Program-made: the position numbers and the translations under genes
Assembly: GCA_017979445.1 (NCBI GenBank)
Contig: CM030713.1
Location: 29,727,915 to 29,791,914 of the forward strand
From: Akebia trifoliata
Taxonomy: Eukaryota; Streptophyta; Magnoliopsida; Ranunculales; Lardizabalaceae
Direction: 5' to 3'
Length of the DNA: 64,000 nt
The notes under the pieces: generated by a model
Told to the model about the DNA's origin: nothing
The model's database searches: none
The model's input: only the letters and a program-made list of their open reading frames with translations
Shown: positions 34,701 to 46,399 of the stretch, piece after piece
Layout: each line of letters begins with the position of its first letter
Numbering within the stretch: position 1 is the stretch's first letter

Positions 34701-36354
34701 CACACTATGTGCATGTGGGAGGGAACACATCTAGTAGACATCAAACCCTACCGTACTTGGATCACTTAACAACAGGAACTAGAATATACATACACATATA
34801 AGGGGAACAAAGAATAAACCAAATGAGTACCAACATATCACATCTATGTGTGTGGTGAAGTGAGACTCAAAAACTAAAAACAAGGTCTAAAAGTCCACCA
34901 TATTTAGTAAATGAAGGCCTTTGGCAAATGAAAAGCTTCAATGAATTCGGAATTTTCATAAGTTAAATGAAGATATCAATATTTCCCATAATTTAGAAAC
35001 TAGAAAATGGCTTGGCTTGTCGACCGTTTAAGGTCAATTGGTGCACCAAGGAAGGGCCGCCTCACCCTTTAGAGAATTACTTTCGTTGTTCATAAGCTCT
35101 CAGACTCTCTTTTCAAGTAAGACACTGTTAGCTGGCTTCACACCTAATTATAGACTTTCTTTCCTATATAGTTACTTTCAGCTCCCACAGTAGGTAGGCA
35201 GAAGTAAGAAACATATCGTTTTGTTTTGAAAGCCAAAAGATGAATGGGAATTTCTCTTCAGAAAAGAGCTTCCTGACCAACTATAGTCTGTATTTTAATA
35301 GGAGTCTTAAAGAATTCATTTCTAATCCAAAATACAACCTAAAGGTATAATCTTTCCAAATTCAATGGTCAAGAATCTTGCTATGTTATGGTGGTAATGT
35401 GAAGATTAACCGAACATGACAACCACTGAAAGAACATCGCCTGAGAACTATTGATTAAAAAAAATACAGGGGCTGCATAAGGTAGGTGATCTAAGACACT
35501 TCTTACTTCATCAAAAGCATGGATTTCTATTTGATTCGTGAAGTTTCTACTTTATAAAACTCTACATACTTCCAGTTCATAGTACATGAAACTTCAGATC
35601 ACCAGAACAAACCACTAAAACAAAAATTCTACATCTAAAGCTAACAGATCCTCGGTGAACAAGTCAACCTTCGAAATTACCAAAGAAAACTACAAAGAAC
35701 AGTAAGGGATAATTACTAACACTAAAAATAATATAGAATCGCCACAAAGAAATCAAGTCAAGAACTTCTCTCATCCATCTAAAATTAGATCTCAAATTCA
35801 CCAACAACAAAAAAAACTAATTAACGAACAAAAACCTTAAAAACTCCACAGATCTAGAATCTCAGACCTGGATCATATACGACTCGATTAGAAATTCAAC
35901 CAAAACAAGCAGGATTTCAAGAAAACTACACTAAAAATTAAACAGAAAATGAAAATCAACAAATGGATCAATCGAAAGATATAGGAATCGATTAGAAATT
36001 CAACCAAAACAAGCTACACTAAAAATTACACAGAAAATGAATATCAACAAATAGATCAATCAAGAAATATACGAATCGATTTGAAATTCAACCAACAAGC
36101 AGGATTTCAAGAGAACAACACTAAAAATTACACAGAAAATGAAAATCAACAAATATACGAATCGATTTGAAATTCAACCAAAACAAGCAGGATTTCAAGA
36201 AAACTACACTAAAAATTACACCGAAAATGAAAATCAATAAATGGATCAAACAAGAGATTACCTGAACCGTGGCTTGCTGGACACGACCCTCAGCCGTGAT
36301 AATCGCTGTCGCAGCAGCATTTATAGTCTCCACACTGCTATTTACACCTCTCAT
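31791..36354 (-). CDS. Pro/Ser-rich protein, hydroxyproline-rich-glycoprotein-like family
   Basis: Two coding exons: 36354-36262 (31 codons, MRGVNSSVETINAAATAIIT...) and 33056-31791 (421 codons plus stop), joined in phase 0 across a 3.2-kb GT-AG intron, giving 452 residues. The start of exon two, RRRWGSCWSGYWCFGSQRNG followed by KRIGHAILLPE, is the family's most conserved block. The rest is rich in Pro, Ser and Thr (PPSSP, TPFTPPPEH), with a conserved C-terminal region (WWANEKVV, ending MMQPGVS). This matches a plant family that databases label hydroxyproline-rich glycoprotein; there is no signal peptide, so a wall function is doubtful. Its biochemical role is unknown. The frame upstream of 33056 is intron. 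Confidence 0.9.
34561..34595. repeat. (CCCCCA)n tract in the Pro-rich gene intron
   Basis: Repeated CCCCCA units. On the transcribed sense strand this is TGGGGG repeated, with four or more G-runs, so a G-quadruplex could form in the pre-mRNA. Followed by an AATA repeat. Confidence 0.75.
35881..36255. repeat. Minisatellite at the 5' end of the Pro-rich gene intron
   Basis: Four imperfect direct repeats start with GAAATTCAACCAA at about 35891, 35995, 36083 and 36169, spaced 104, 88 and 86 bases. Units contain CAAGCAGGATTTCAAGA, CACTAAAAATTACACAGAAA and ATCAACAAAT. The array ends about 7 bases from the intron donor (exon end 36262), so it lies just inside the intron. Confidence 0.85.
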
Positions 36355-36640
36355 CGCTTCTTCTCTCTATAAAAAAAAAACCCTAATTTTCTCTTAAATT
36401 CTTCTTTCCTGTCCGAAAATGACTGTAAATCCAACTATCTCTGTTAAAATCTTGTTGAAAAACTGACAAATTACCGATGAGAATCGAACACCTGAGCAGA
36501 AAATTTTATCAGATTAAAAAAAGAAAAAAAACGACGACTTCAGAGAGAGAAAATTTCTACGGAAAGAAAGTAAGAAATGATCTCTCTCTCTTTCTCTCTG
36601 TGTGTTGGAGATTCTGTAATTATAGGTGTTGAGGTCAAAC
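36355..36640 (-). promoter_or_regulatory. Leader and promoter of the Pro-rich gene
   Basis: Upstream of the ATG on the sense strand is a leader with a GA-rich repeat (AGAGAGAAAGAGAGAGAGAT near 36575-36600). TATAATTA near 36617-36624 is a possible TATA box. No experimental start is known. Confidence 0.4.
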
Positions 36641-36986
36641 ACGTCAATAACTTGATTTCTAAATAATTAACAATGTTCCAAGCTTAGGAGTAGGCTATTA
36701 ATGGTTTCAATCTTTGTATCGAGTGTCACGTGAAATTACATAATTGCCCTTTTATTTTACTATTAATACATCCAAAAGTAATATAAATCAGTTTTTATGG
36801 AGAGGTTTTTTCTGTTATTATTAAATAACAATATTTGCATAAGATAAGACTGTCGTGTCCCCAAAAATCCACGTGGCACATATATGTTGGGCCACAAAAC
36901 TCAACCCAGTTAACTTGATTAGTGATTTAGGGGTAGAGGTGGGGGGATGAAACTGGCCCATAATTGAAATACTCTCAAAATATAAT

Positions 36987-37258
36987 AGAGTTGCTACTGG
37001 CACCCCAACTTTTATTTATTACGCCTTAATTTTTTAAATTATTTGTCACACCCCAATTAAAGATTAAAAGCACAATCTTCAACCATTATCAAGGTTAGGT
37101 TCAGATTATAAAATATTAAATCCCAAAAAAAATTGAGAAAAAAATGAGACAGTTTCTATTGGCACTCTAACTTTTTTACTTATTTTCAACTAATTACTTA
37201 TTTTCTTTATTTTTAATGGTGTGATAAATTAAAGTTGGAGTGTCGATAGCAACTCTCA
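36987..37258. mobile_element. MITE(s) of the TTGGCACCCCAACT family
   Basis: Left GAGTTGCTACTGGCACCCC then AACTTTTATTTATTACGCC; right, reversed, GAGTTGCTATCGACACTCC then AACTTTAATTTATCACACC. A further inner inverted pair (37147-37258) suggests that two elements lie side by side or nested. No coding. Confidence 0.55.
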
Positions 37259-37724
37259 AATATAACTACTTTGAAATCACCCTTTAGTGATTTTTGCATG
37301 TAGGATCATTGAGTCTAGGCAAAAAAATCACTAGTCCAACTTTCAAAACTTTGGTAGAACCCTTAATACCTTTTTATTAAGGGTCTTCTTAAGGTGTGCC
37401 CTAAGGACACACGTTAAAGTGCAATAAACACACTTCATAAATTGGATTTTGTATAAAAAATGTCCTTAAATTTTATTTTTTTTCACAATACTTTCATATG
37501 CTTATTCTCAAGATGCATTTATTGCACTTTAATGTGTGTCCTAAAACACACGTTAACAAAAACTTTTCATTATCATTTGGAAGACTTCCCTAGGGACAAG
37601 AGTAATCTCTGGAGGGTTCTATCAAAATCACATACTTAATGGCTTGAAATCAATAAACGGCAAAGTGGTTCTTGTAAGAATTGAATGGAGGAATATGATT
37701 CATCTAACCTAATCCAAACCTAAA

Positions 37725-38067
37725 TGCTATGGTTGGATTGAGAGAAGTAGAGAGAAAAGAAACTCACTAAGAGAAGATAAATTCAATTACTCTCCACCAT
37801 GTTTTGGATTGACAAGAGAGAATTTGGGACAACTTCGAAATTTTAAAATACCCTAAAAAGAGATTTAGGGACAGAATTGAAATTATAAAATATTTTAACA
37901 GGGCTTCTCTCCACTTTTGGAGAGAGAAAACTCACATTTTTCTCTTTCATCTTCTCTCTAATTCTTTTCTCTTATCTCCACACTCAACAATTCAAATAAG
38001 AAAAATGGAGAGAAATTCATTTATTTTCTCTTTTCTTCTCTCCATTTCTCTCAATCTAAATAGAGCT
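37725..38067. mobile_element. TIR element (TTGGATTGAGAGAA family), second copy
   Basis: Left end GCTATGGTTGGATTGAGAGA; right end reversed GCTCTATTTAGATTGAGAGA. It shares the body with 16885-17203 in opposite orientation (TTTCTCTTTCATCTTCTC, ATGTGAGTTTTC). No coding. Confidence 0.65.
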
Positions 38068-41000
38068 TTAGGATTAAGGTTTTACGAGAATGATGGTGAT
38101 AGACCCAAAAGAATATAACACAATATTTAAAAATGATATCTTCTTCTCATCACCATCAAAGTCTTACGCTAAAAAAATTGAGGCCTCCGTGATAAATTTT
38201 ATTATTTTATTTAATTTTATTTGAATTCATGCATTTTGCTAACTCTACTATACTCATGATGGCCAATGTGTCAAGTTTTTGTTCGAACCATGGTGGATCG
38301 AGTTCGAACTAGGTCCATTTAGTTATCCAATTGAACTCAGTTGTTAGACCCATTGGATACCTTAACCCATTAGACCAAATAGTGCTTAGGTTAGTATTTT
38401 GGGTACAGGTTCAGTTCGAATATGGGTTCGAACATATATTAAAATATATTAAATTTTAAAATATTTTAATATAAATTTGATTTATTTATATAGGTTAGTT
38501 TAACTTTAAAGTTTAAAGTTTAAATCTAGACTAAAGTTCAAATTTATAAATATAAAATCTTACTATACTAGAAAATTTTATAAAAAAATAAAATATATGC
38601 AAATAACATGAAACATTTCTAAATATTTTTAACTTCAAAATCTAAACATTTTATAAGTATTGGGTAATGGGTATGAGTATCAAGTATTTTACTATCAGGT
38701 ATTTTACAGGTTGATTATGAGTTTTTCGGACAGGTGCGGATATTTTGTACACCTCTACATGTAACCAAACCATCTCGATCGATTTTCATTTATTTTATTA
38801 TCTTTCGATGTTTTTCCTACATTTTTTCAATTTAATTGATTAAGATTTATTTCCCAATAATCTTAGAAAACCAAACCCCACCCCTCATGATATAATTTTA
38901 GTAATTACCGAAGGTTATTTTCGTCCTATAAATATCCAAACAACTTGCAACTCCAAAATATTTAAAATATTACTTTATTGCAATTTCCTTTTGTCTTCCT
39001 CCATATTTTACATGGACTTTCGTGGAGCTGTGCACGTGTGGTGTTTCAATTGGTTTAATGAGTGATAATGCGCACCCCCTCGTGCGTAAGATAAGGTCCC
39101 TCTCTATATTCTTCCCTTATTTTAACTAACTTGCACGGGTGGTTCATCTATATTCTACACTCAAGTATCCTTTTCAGACTTAGCGAATTGCGATAATGAT
39201 ATTAAAAGCACTGCCCCCACCGCCCCTTTTCTTAGGCCCCACTAACCTTGCTAACATGCGCATCAAACACACACGCACTGCCACAAAGTAACTTCTTACC
39301 TTTTAACATTTTTTTATTAACCTTTATAGAGATATTAGAGGTTCACTTTAAAGCTCAAATAACAATGTAATAAAAAGGCTAAATATTTCAAAACCCTAAC
39401 TTTTGTGCCCTAGAGTTATGTGTCTCAATTATGATTTAAAATCTTGTTTTGATTCAGTGTTTCGATTTTTTTAAAAATCGAAATGATACTGAAATAATGC
39501 TGTCACATTATAAAATATTCTCAAAACATTTGATACATTTTAAATATTAAATTACCCTCTGAAATGAAGTTTTTCAAAGAAGATTGTGATCAAGGGTTAT
39601 ATCATCAGTTTGAAAACATAGGATTTCTCAAATATTTACAAAATATAGGAGGTTTTACATAAATAGTCACAATCTTCTATAAAAAGACTAAAGTCAATAG
39701 CATGTTTTCATTAAAACAACTGAACCATCCTCTTTCTTTTTAGAAAATAAGTAGAAAAAATTAAAGAGAAAGAAGAGAAAGAGGAAGAGATACCTTAAGG
39801 ATTCAAATCCGACGGTGTAACTCCAATGACCTCGCCCAGGTTCTCTCCCTTTTCCTCTTTCTTCTATGATTTTTCAGATCTCCCTCCTTTCCTTCTTCTT
39901 TGATTTTTCAAAAAATGATCAAAATTTTAGATATTTTCAATTCAAACATATTTCATTTCGGATTTTCAAAGAATTAAAATGTTTCGTACAAAAAATTACA
40001 AGACAAACCGATATTTTTAACCATGGTCTCAACTCTCAAACTTGAGTGCTCTAATATTTTATGTTGGAGGACTGAAGTTATGTGGTCCTAGAGAGTATGC
40101 ATCATGTCAAGGCACTAAAGGCAATTTCACACTTGGAACCATTGTGGGGTGGTTTGGTCATAATCTAACATACCACATGTTCAAGTTGGATTAAGGTATT
40201 GATTTGCTAAATTGACATATAATCATATTGTTTCATGGGTTTAAAATTCATTTTCCTTAATCATGAAAGTGCAATTGATGAACGAAAACAAGTGAGAGAA
40301 AGAACCTTTTTTATGGAGTACCTAGAGGACATAATAGTACTACTTAGTAGTGATTAAGAGCAAAAAGTTTCTTTCTTTATCTTAGGGCGTCTATAGTGAA
40401 CAATGCATGATTGAACGAGGATTGTCCAAGGATAAGATTGAATGATACACGATTCTTGAGAAGAAAACATACAACTCAGAGTTTTTTAGAGTTCCTTTGA
40501 ATAAGAAAAAAAATGATAATGAAGAGAGAAGAAAGAGACAACGAGAAGAAACCTAAGATGACTTAAGGTTGTCATTGGATCAAATTAATCCGAAACTCAA
40601 TCCATTTTGATTCAATAACTTTAATTGGATATGTATTGACGATTTGGACTCTGACAAGGATCCGATCTGATAACAATTGAATTTGATAAATTACCAAATT
40701 TATTCTAGATCAACCATATCCCAATGTAACTGGCTCCAATCTTATATAAGTGAGAAATTATCTATATTTCATTTAAATATATGAAGTTTTTTTATATTTT
40801 GTATATGAGATCGAATTTGTTCTAATTCGGATTTGATACAATTGTTAGTGGATCAATGTAGATCTTAATATTGAGATTTGATAAAAATCCAATCCAACCC
40901 CTTTCCCCTTTCCCCTGTGACATACCCATCACAGAAGTGTAGATCATGTGCCTCAAGATATGTAGAATAATAAATATTTTTCTTGTGTATCCCAAGGCAA

Positions 41001-41410
41001 ATGATCTACGGTTCTATGATAGGCGAATGTCAGAGGGTGGTTGTCAGATTATCACGAGTCAATCCTTATTGGATTGATCCCAAATCGATTGGAATAACCA
41101 GATCAAGTTTTGTGATTTATCATCAATGTGGGGTATGATAAAGTCAAGATGTACCTATAAGTAGGTGACAATTGGGTCCTGAAGTGGACTAGTCTACAGG
41201 GTGGCCTACTATTCAACTAAGAACATTTATGTGTCTGGTTGGCGTGACTCGGTATGGTTGTCCATGTCAAACGAAACAAATGGGCTAGTGGTCCTGCTAT
41301 AATATGAGTTGTTTTAGTGTTCGATAACAATGGGCCACAATCTCTCAAGTCCAAATCAAAAATAGGTGGAAAAATAGTTTTCTCAGAAAAATGTGATTTA
41401 AACTTGAGTC
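38068..41410. other. Gene desert
   Basis: No protein-like ORF. It holds AT-rich DNA with TTCGAAC-rich repeats near 38270-38450, the segmental-duplication copy at 39029-39430, and a diverged palindrome near 40920-41060 (GATCTACGG / GTAGATC ... GTGTATCCC). The rest is unassigned. Confidence 0.55.
39029..39430 (+). repeat. Duplicated segment, copy 1 (GCGCACCCCCTCGTGCG block)
   Basis: Collinear with 43380-43710: shared text includes GTGCACGTGTGGT, ATGCGCACCCCCTCGTGCGT, GATAAGGTCC, ACACGGGTGG/GCACGGGTGG, GCTAACA.GCGC, AGAGATATTA.A.GTTCA and AATAAA.AGGCTA. It has no ORF. The copies are about 4.35 kb apart in the same orientation. Confidence 0.75.
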
Positions 41411-41575
41411 TTGCTGGCGTGACACAAAGGGAGATACAAGGGTGACCAAAACTCGTGGTGTCGTGCACATACCGTAGATGCTTTTCCGTGAGATACGAGT
41501 AAAAAGCATATATGGTTATGTATGCGTCACCACATCATTTTTGTCACCTTTGTGTCTCCGTTTATATCATTCCAA
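41411..41575. mobile_element. Palindromic MITE (ACCGTAGATGC hairpin group)
   Basis: Left TGCTGGCGTGACACAAAGG, right CCGTTTATATCATTCCAACA. The inner arms ACATACCGTAGATGCTTTT and AAAAAGCATATATGGTTATG flank the apex CCGTGAGATACGAGT. No coding. Confidence 0.65.
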
Positions 41576-41609
41576 CATTTTCCTTTAAACTTTTAAGATT
41601 GTTCTTCAC

Positions 41610-41611
<2 letters not shown>

Positions 41612-41680
<69 letters not shown>
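41612..41680. repeat. Long TA microsatellite
   Basis: About 69 bases of TA dinucleotides interrupted once by TAATATA, on either side of AATATTA-type sequence. Confidence 0.85.
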
Positions 41681-41682
<2 letters not shown>

Positions 41683-43379
41683 TTATTTTTTTACCATATA
41701 TGCAACACCTCAAAGACCAACAACAAAGCCTTCTCCCAAATATTTAGGTTTGATTAAACGAATCATATTCCATTCTTACATTCTAGGGATCATTCTATTT
41801 GCACCCTCTAGTTATACTCAGTGCACCTACCTACTTAAACACATTTTTAGAGTAGGACATATAAAGGCAAGTGGGAGCACTGAACGTAATGATCACCAAA
41901 GGATTGCATGACTGCCTGAGTTTGAAATGGCCGAGGTTATAGGGAAATGGGCTTGGTGGAATTGTAATTTCTTCACTTTATTATTAGGATTGGGAGTTGC
42001 AATTCCATCAAATTAAAGTGGATGTCGTCGTGGTACTTGAGCACGACTCCGTCATATTTTAGTCAACCATTTTTTCAATGAATCGACTCCGACATAGAAA
42101 ACAGAAGTGCACTCTTGTGCATCACGATAAAACCAAAACAACCTAACACGTGTTGGAGGGGCATTTTTATTGACGTGCTGTGACTTGACTAGGTCCTACT
42201 TGGTGAGAGGGGGAGTTTGCTACTAACACACTACAGCTTGAATCGATTGCCTCCGTTTGCTCTTTATTCTCAAAAAAAAAAAAAAAATTTATACATTTAA
42301 TGTCATCAAGTACCTATAGAAGTGGGATGGCATTTACATGTCTAACGTGCAAATTATAGAGTCAACCCAACAAAAATAGGAAAATTATTGATAATTTACA
42401 TCTGCCCTCCTTACATTTTAGTGAATATTTGAGATAACCTTGTGTTTTTTTTTTTTTTTTTTGGTGAAGCTGTAGTTAGCCATCTTAAACATAATCTTAT
42501 CATCTCAACAAACTTTTACTTGATTTATGATTGTAACAGTGTAATCATGTAGATAAGGACTGTTGTTCTCTTGTCTCGTTATCATTTTCTTTCACCATCT
42601 TCCACTATTTATAGCTTGACGGGGCAAATAAAAGGGAGCAATGTGTCGGATGTCAAATGGCTCAACTAGCATAATCACATTGCCTCTTACCCATGAAGAT
42701 TGACGGTCGCTCGACAAACATGTAATTCAGCATTTAACATTTTAAGGGACTCGACAATGCTTCATCCTTTGTCGTTCTCCTGTTGATGAGGCCTAAATTC
42801 ATCCATATGTGTGATGTCGGCTACTCCAACTTATGTGTCAACACCCTAGCCATCTTCGTCATATTGTGTCCATTTCAAAGTTGTCATAAACTATGGAAAT
42901 TCCCTCTACAGGGCTTAACCACCATGCGAGGACGTTCTAGTGACATAACAACATAATTATTTTTTTGATAGAAAAAATTGCTATGTTTTGAGGAGATAAC
43001 ACGTATGATGTCACCTTGAGATATGAGATATGAGATATGACATGACTCTGATGCATTTAAAGTCAAAGTCAGAAACGTGGCATTAGAGAAAGAGTCGAGA
43101 TCCCATATAGTGTTGTGTTTCTCTAGATACGAAAGATGCATATAAGAAATATACACACATTGGGTGTTTTAAACACCAACTAAAGCGTGTCACGTAGACA
43201 CCTAACTACTTTTATAGGAATGGGACACTGTACTGGATTCAGAGTCTTAGAGAAATCAAATCAAAATCACAACTATATTATAGATTTTGAGTATTTTTTT
43301 AAAGCAAAATCGTATATTTAGCCCAAGGTTATATTTTTCATATAGACCATGCGAAGAAATTACAATTTTTTAATCAATC
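41681..43379. other. Gene desert, continued
   Basis: No convincing gene. A half-copy of the 1001-1193 TIR family lies near 43160-43245 (right-end sequence TATAGGAATGGGACACTGTA). The remainder is AT-rich and unassigned. Confidence 0.5.
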
Positions 43380-43710
43380 AGTGCACGTGTGGTAATGGAT
43401 TGGTTGAGTGATCACTGATCATGCGCACCCCCTCGTGCGTAGGATAAGGTCCATTCTCTATATTTTACCCTTATTTTATCCAATTTACACGGGTGGTCTC
43501 TTTTGGTCGCACTAACTTCTATCGCTAACACGCACGCACGTACCTTTCCACAAAAGCAAATTTTAACTTTTAAAACTTTTTCATCTTTTACTTTCTTGGT
43601 TAACTTTTTGAGAGAGATATTAAAAGTTCATAGCTCGTAATAAAGGCTACACGTTTGAAAACAAACAAACTAGCTTTTATGCCCTAATGGTCTATTTCTC
43701 AAGACCATAA
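43380..43710 (+). repeat. Duplicated segment, copy 2 (GCGCACCCCCTCGTGCG block)
   Basis: See the 39029-39430 entry. The core ATGCGCACCCCCTCGTGCGT is identical in both copies, while flanking sequence has diverged. The core is a small imperfect inverted repeat (TGCGCAC / GTGCGTA). Confidence 0.75.
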
Positions 43711-43939
43711 CTCTTGTTTCTTAAAATTCGAGAGCTTCTATTCTATTGTTCACACCAAATTTTTATTATTTATTATATAATAATTAATAATAAAGTTAAA
43801 TATCATTTTTGAGGTGTGGATAATGATTTATTTTCTTAATAATGTTTCTTTTCATTTATTCTTCTTCCTAGAAGAAGGTCCTCAGTTCAAATTTCACTCC
43901 TCCAAGAAAAAAGTCCTTCAAATCATAAAGGAATTGATT

Positions 43940-43940
43940 T

Positions 43941-44002
<62 letters not shown>
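43940..44002. repeat. (TA)n(GA)n compound microsatellite
   Basis: TA run of about 33 bases followed by a GA run of about 27 bases; similar in layout to the tract at 3985-4046. Confidence 0.85.
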
Positions 44003-44146
44003 GAGTATGAATTTACTATTAAGAAATTGAGTCGTGATAATTTGACGTTTTATTTTATAGATGCCCGCATTACAGAGCCAAAGATAGGTCAGGGGAGCGC
44101 AGGGGAGCATTTGAAAAAAGGAGCATCAAATTATTATTAGTCTAAC

Positions 44147-44318
44147 AAATTTATGTACTAAGCTGATGAACCAATGGCATGATGTCATGTATATCAAAAA
44201 AGCGACCGTGATTGGTTGGTGGAGAGAAAATTTCTGAACAATTAGAAGTTTCATTTTAGGTACTTTTTCAATACATGTGGCACCGTGCCATTGGTTCATC
44301 AGCTTAGTACAAAAATTT
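44147..44318. mobile_element. Palindromic MITE (GTACTAAGCTGATGAACC)
   Basis: Left AAATTTATGTACTAAGCTG then ATGAACCAATGGCA; right reversed AAATTTTTGTACTAAGCTG then ATGAACCAATGGCA. The arms are about 33 bases and nearly perfect; the interior is unrelated. Only one copy was seen in this window. Confidence 0.75.
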
Positions 44319-45054
44319 CTTAACATCAAATTTGTACTCGCGCAGGGATGGTTAATGGTTGATGAAGAAATTGAAGTTGGGTTATTGTCATATTGTTGTC
44401 ATAATTGCTTCCTTTCCTTCTTTATTTATTTATTTATTTATTTTTTTTACATGTGTGTGTGTGGGTGGGTGGTGGGAGGTGTCGATTTAGATGTATCCAT
44501 ATCCCCCTTGATCTCGATCTTTTCGAAGTAACATAAATACCCTTCTCTCAAAGCTGTAGTCCTAAAAATCCTTGATTTTCTTTTTAATGCTTGTCTTTTT
44601 CAACGTGTACGCTTACACTTTTTTTTCCCCTCATCTTCAACTTCAAGGTTCCATTTCCATAATCCTCCAAACCGCAAGGAAAGATAGATTTTTTTGGTAA
44701 GTAAAAGATAAAAAAAATTTGATAGAAAAAATCAAGGGTTTTCGACAAAACATTCTAGAGGTTGGAGAGTTTGAACATAATGATTTTTTGGGAGAAAATC
44801 AAAGGTTTCTGGCCAAAGATTAAAGATTAGGGAATTTAGGTCATTTTAGGTTAATCTCTCATAAAAGGTATATATATGTCCAGATCACCCCCTTCCTTTT
44901 CCTTTTTTTTCTTTTCAAAAAAAAAAAAAAAAATCCAAACCCTTTGCTTGGTCTTTCAATTATTTATTTTTTGTTTGTGCCAAAAATAATTCTATAATAG
45001 GTGTGTGATAGAAAAAGTTAGTTGGGACAACAAAGGCTCTTAGTATTTTGGGGT
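44319..45054. other. Non-coding stretch
   Basis: AT-rich with a TTTA run near 44430 and a poly-A run near 44918-44932. No gene. Confidence 0.5.
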
Positions 45055-45270
45055 TTGTCGGGTCCATATGACATGGTGTTGTCCAAGGACTAGTCCCAAG
45101 GCACATGCAATGCCTACACATCACACACACCAATTAAGTGAGGGTGTGCTCTCGTGAGTGGCCCTTAAAGAATTAATGCTCATACTGGGTATCGAACTCA
45201 CAACCTACATGCATTAACCGCTTATCTGTTTGAAATTGCCATTGAGCCTACCCCTCGGGGTTAGGTCTCA
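45055..45270 (-). mobile_element. tRNA-derived SINE (minus strand)
   Basis: Read on the minus strand: A-box-like TAGGCTCAATGGCAATTTC, B-box-like GGTTGTGAGTTCGATACCC, then GTATGAGCATTAATTC and GCACACCCTCACTTAATTGG. This is the best-preserved copy of the family that also has members at 6655 and 17600. Confidence 0.65.
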
Positions 45271-45370
45271 ATATTTTGTGTTCGAAGAGAGAAGTTGGAA
45301 TGCATATAATATGATGATATACCATGTTTTCTTATGCTAAATCTCAAAAGTAAGATTTCATGTTATTGCA

Positions 45371-45480
45371 GGTGCGATCTAGCTTAATTAGTAAAGTCTT
45401 TGGGTGATGACATCAAAGACTTGGGTTCAAATCCCACCAACATCGTGTTAATGAACTAAAAATAGGCTTACGTATAAAAA
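45371..45480 (+). mobile_element. tRNA-derived SINE (second family)
   Basis: GATCTAGCTTAATTAGTAAAG (A-box region) is followed by TGGGTTCAAATCCCACC, a perfect B box, and a short tail ending in a run of A. Acceptor-stem pairing is absent, so it is not a tRNA gene. Confidence 0.6.
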
Positions 45481-45827
45481 AAAATCATATATCTTTTTAT
45501 GACTCACGAAGCCTAATTCTTTTTAAAAAAGATAATTTTGACATACCCATCTCAAAGTTTTTAGCCCAATGATTGAATGAGTCGAAGATGCAAGATTTGG
45601 TGGAAAAATTAAGGACTCGACAAGAGGTTGAGTACGAGTATATTTCGGTCATTTCTATCATTAACGATTATAATTAAGGGGTATACTATCGTTTCAATAA
45701 TATGCAGAGGGTATCTCTAATATTACCAAAAATCCGGAGGGATATGTATAAATTCCCCTAAAAATGCTCATGACTTGAATTAGGGTATTGTGATGTTATC
45801 ACCTAAGGTTATGAAGTTAGTTACTAG

Positions 45828-46356
45828 TAGGGGTGCAACTTGGTTCGGTTTGAGGTTAAATTGGAACCGAACCAACATAGGTGGGTTCCACTAAATAAGA
45901 ACCAGAACCGAACCAAATTCTATTGGAACCAAACCAACCCAAACCAAATTAAAGTCGGTTTGGTTCGGTTCGGTTCCACGGATTACAAATATTTTATAAA
46001 TTATAAATAATATTTTTTAATGAAAAAATAAACATAAAATTTCATATAATAAATCACAAATCTATCCAAAAAAAATCATTAGTTTATCCATAAAAGATCA
46101 CTAATCTATGTAATAACTCTTAAAATAATTCATAATAATTATTATATACATATATATTTATTTATTGCATAGGAGTTCGGTTCTCGGTTTGGTTCGGTTC
46201 TATACAAGCTTGATCCAAGAACCGAACCAAATTGATCGGTTCTCCATTTTTGTAACCCGGAACCGAACCGCAACTTGTTCCAAACCAAACCAAACCACCT
46301 CAAAGCCATCGGTTTGGTTCGGTTCTTGGTTTGAACCGGACCAAGTTGCACCCCTA
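45828..46356. mobile_element. hAT-type non-autonomous element, complete
   Basis: Perfect 16-bp TIRs (TAGGGGTGCAACTTGG), with similarity continuing to 22 of 23 bases. The 8-bp target-site duplication GTTACTAG is at 45820-45827 and 46357-46364. It is ~529 bp with an interior rich in GGTTCGGTT repeats and no coding. An 8-bp duplication together with TAGGGGTG ends is the hAT superfamily signature. ORFs inside are composition artefacts. Confidence 0.93.
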
Positions 46357-46399
46357 GTTACTAGGACTGCTAAATTATGGTCCATGGATACTGGGTACA

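Noticed and set aside
35881..36255. CRISPR-like repeat array
   Set aside because: Repeats are imperfect, contiguous and of variable unit length without spacers; it is an intronic minisatellite in a plant gene.
45371..45480. A tRNA gene
   Set aside because: A and B boxes are present, but the acceptor and anticodon stems do not pair; a SINE is the better reading.
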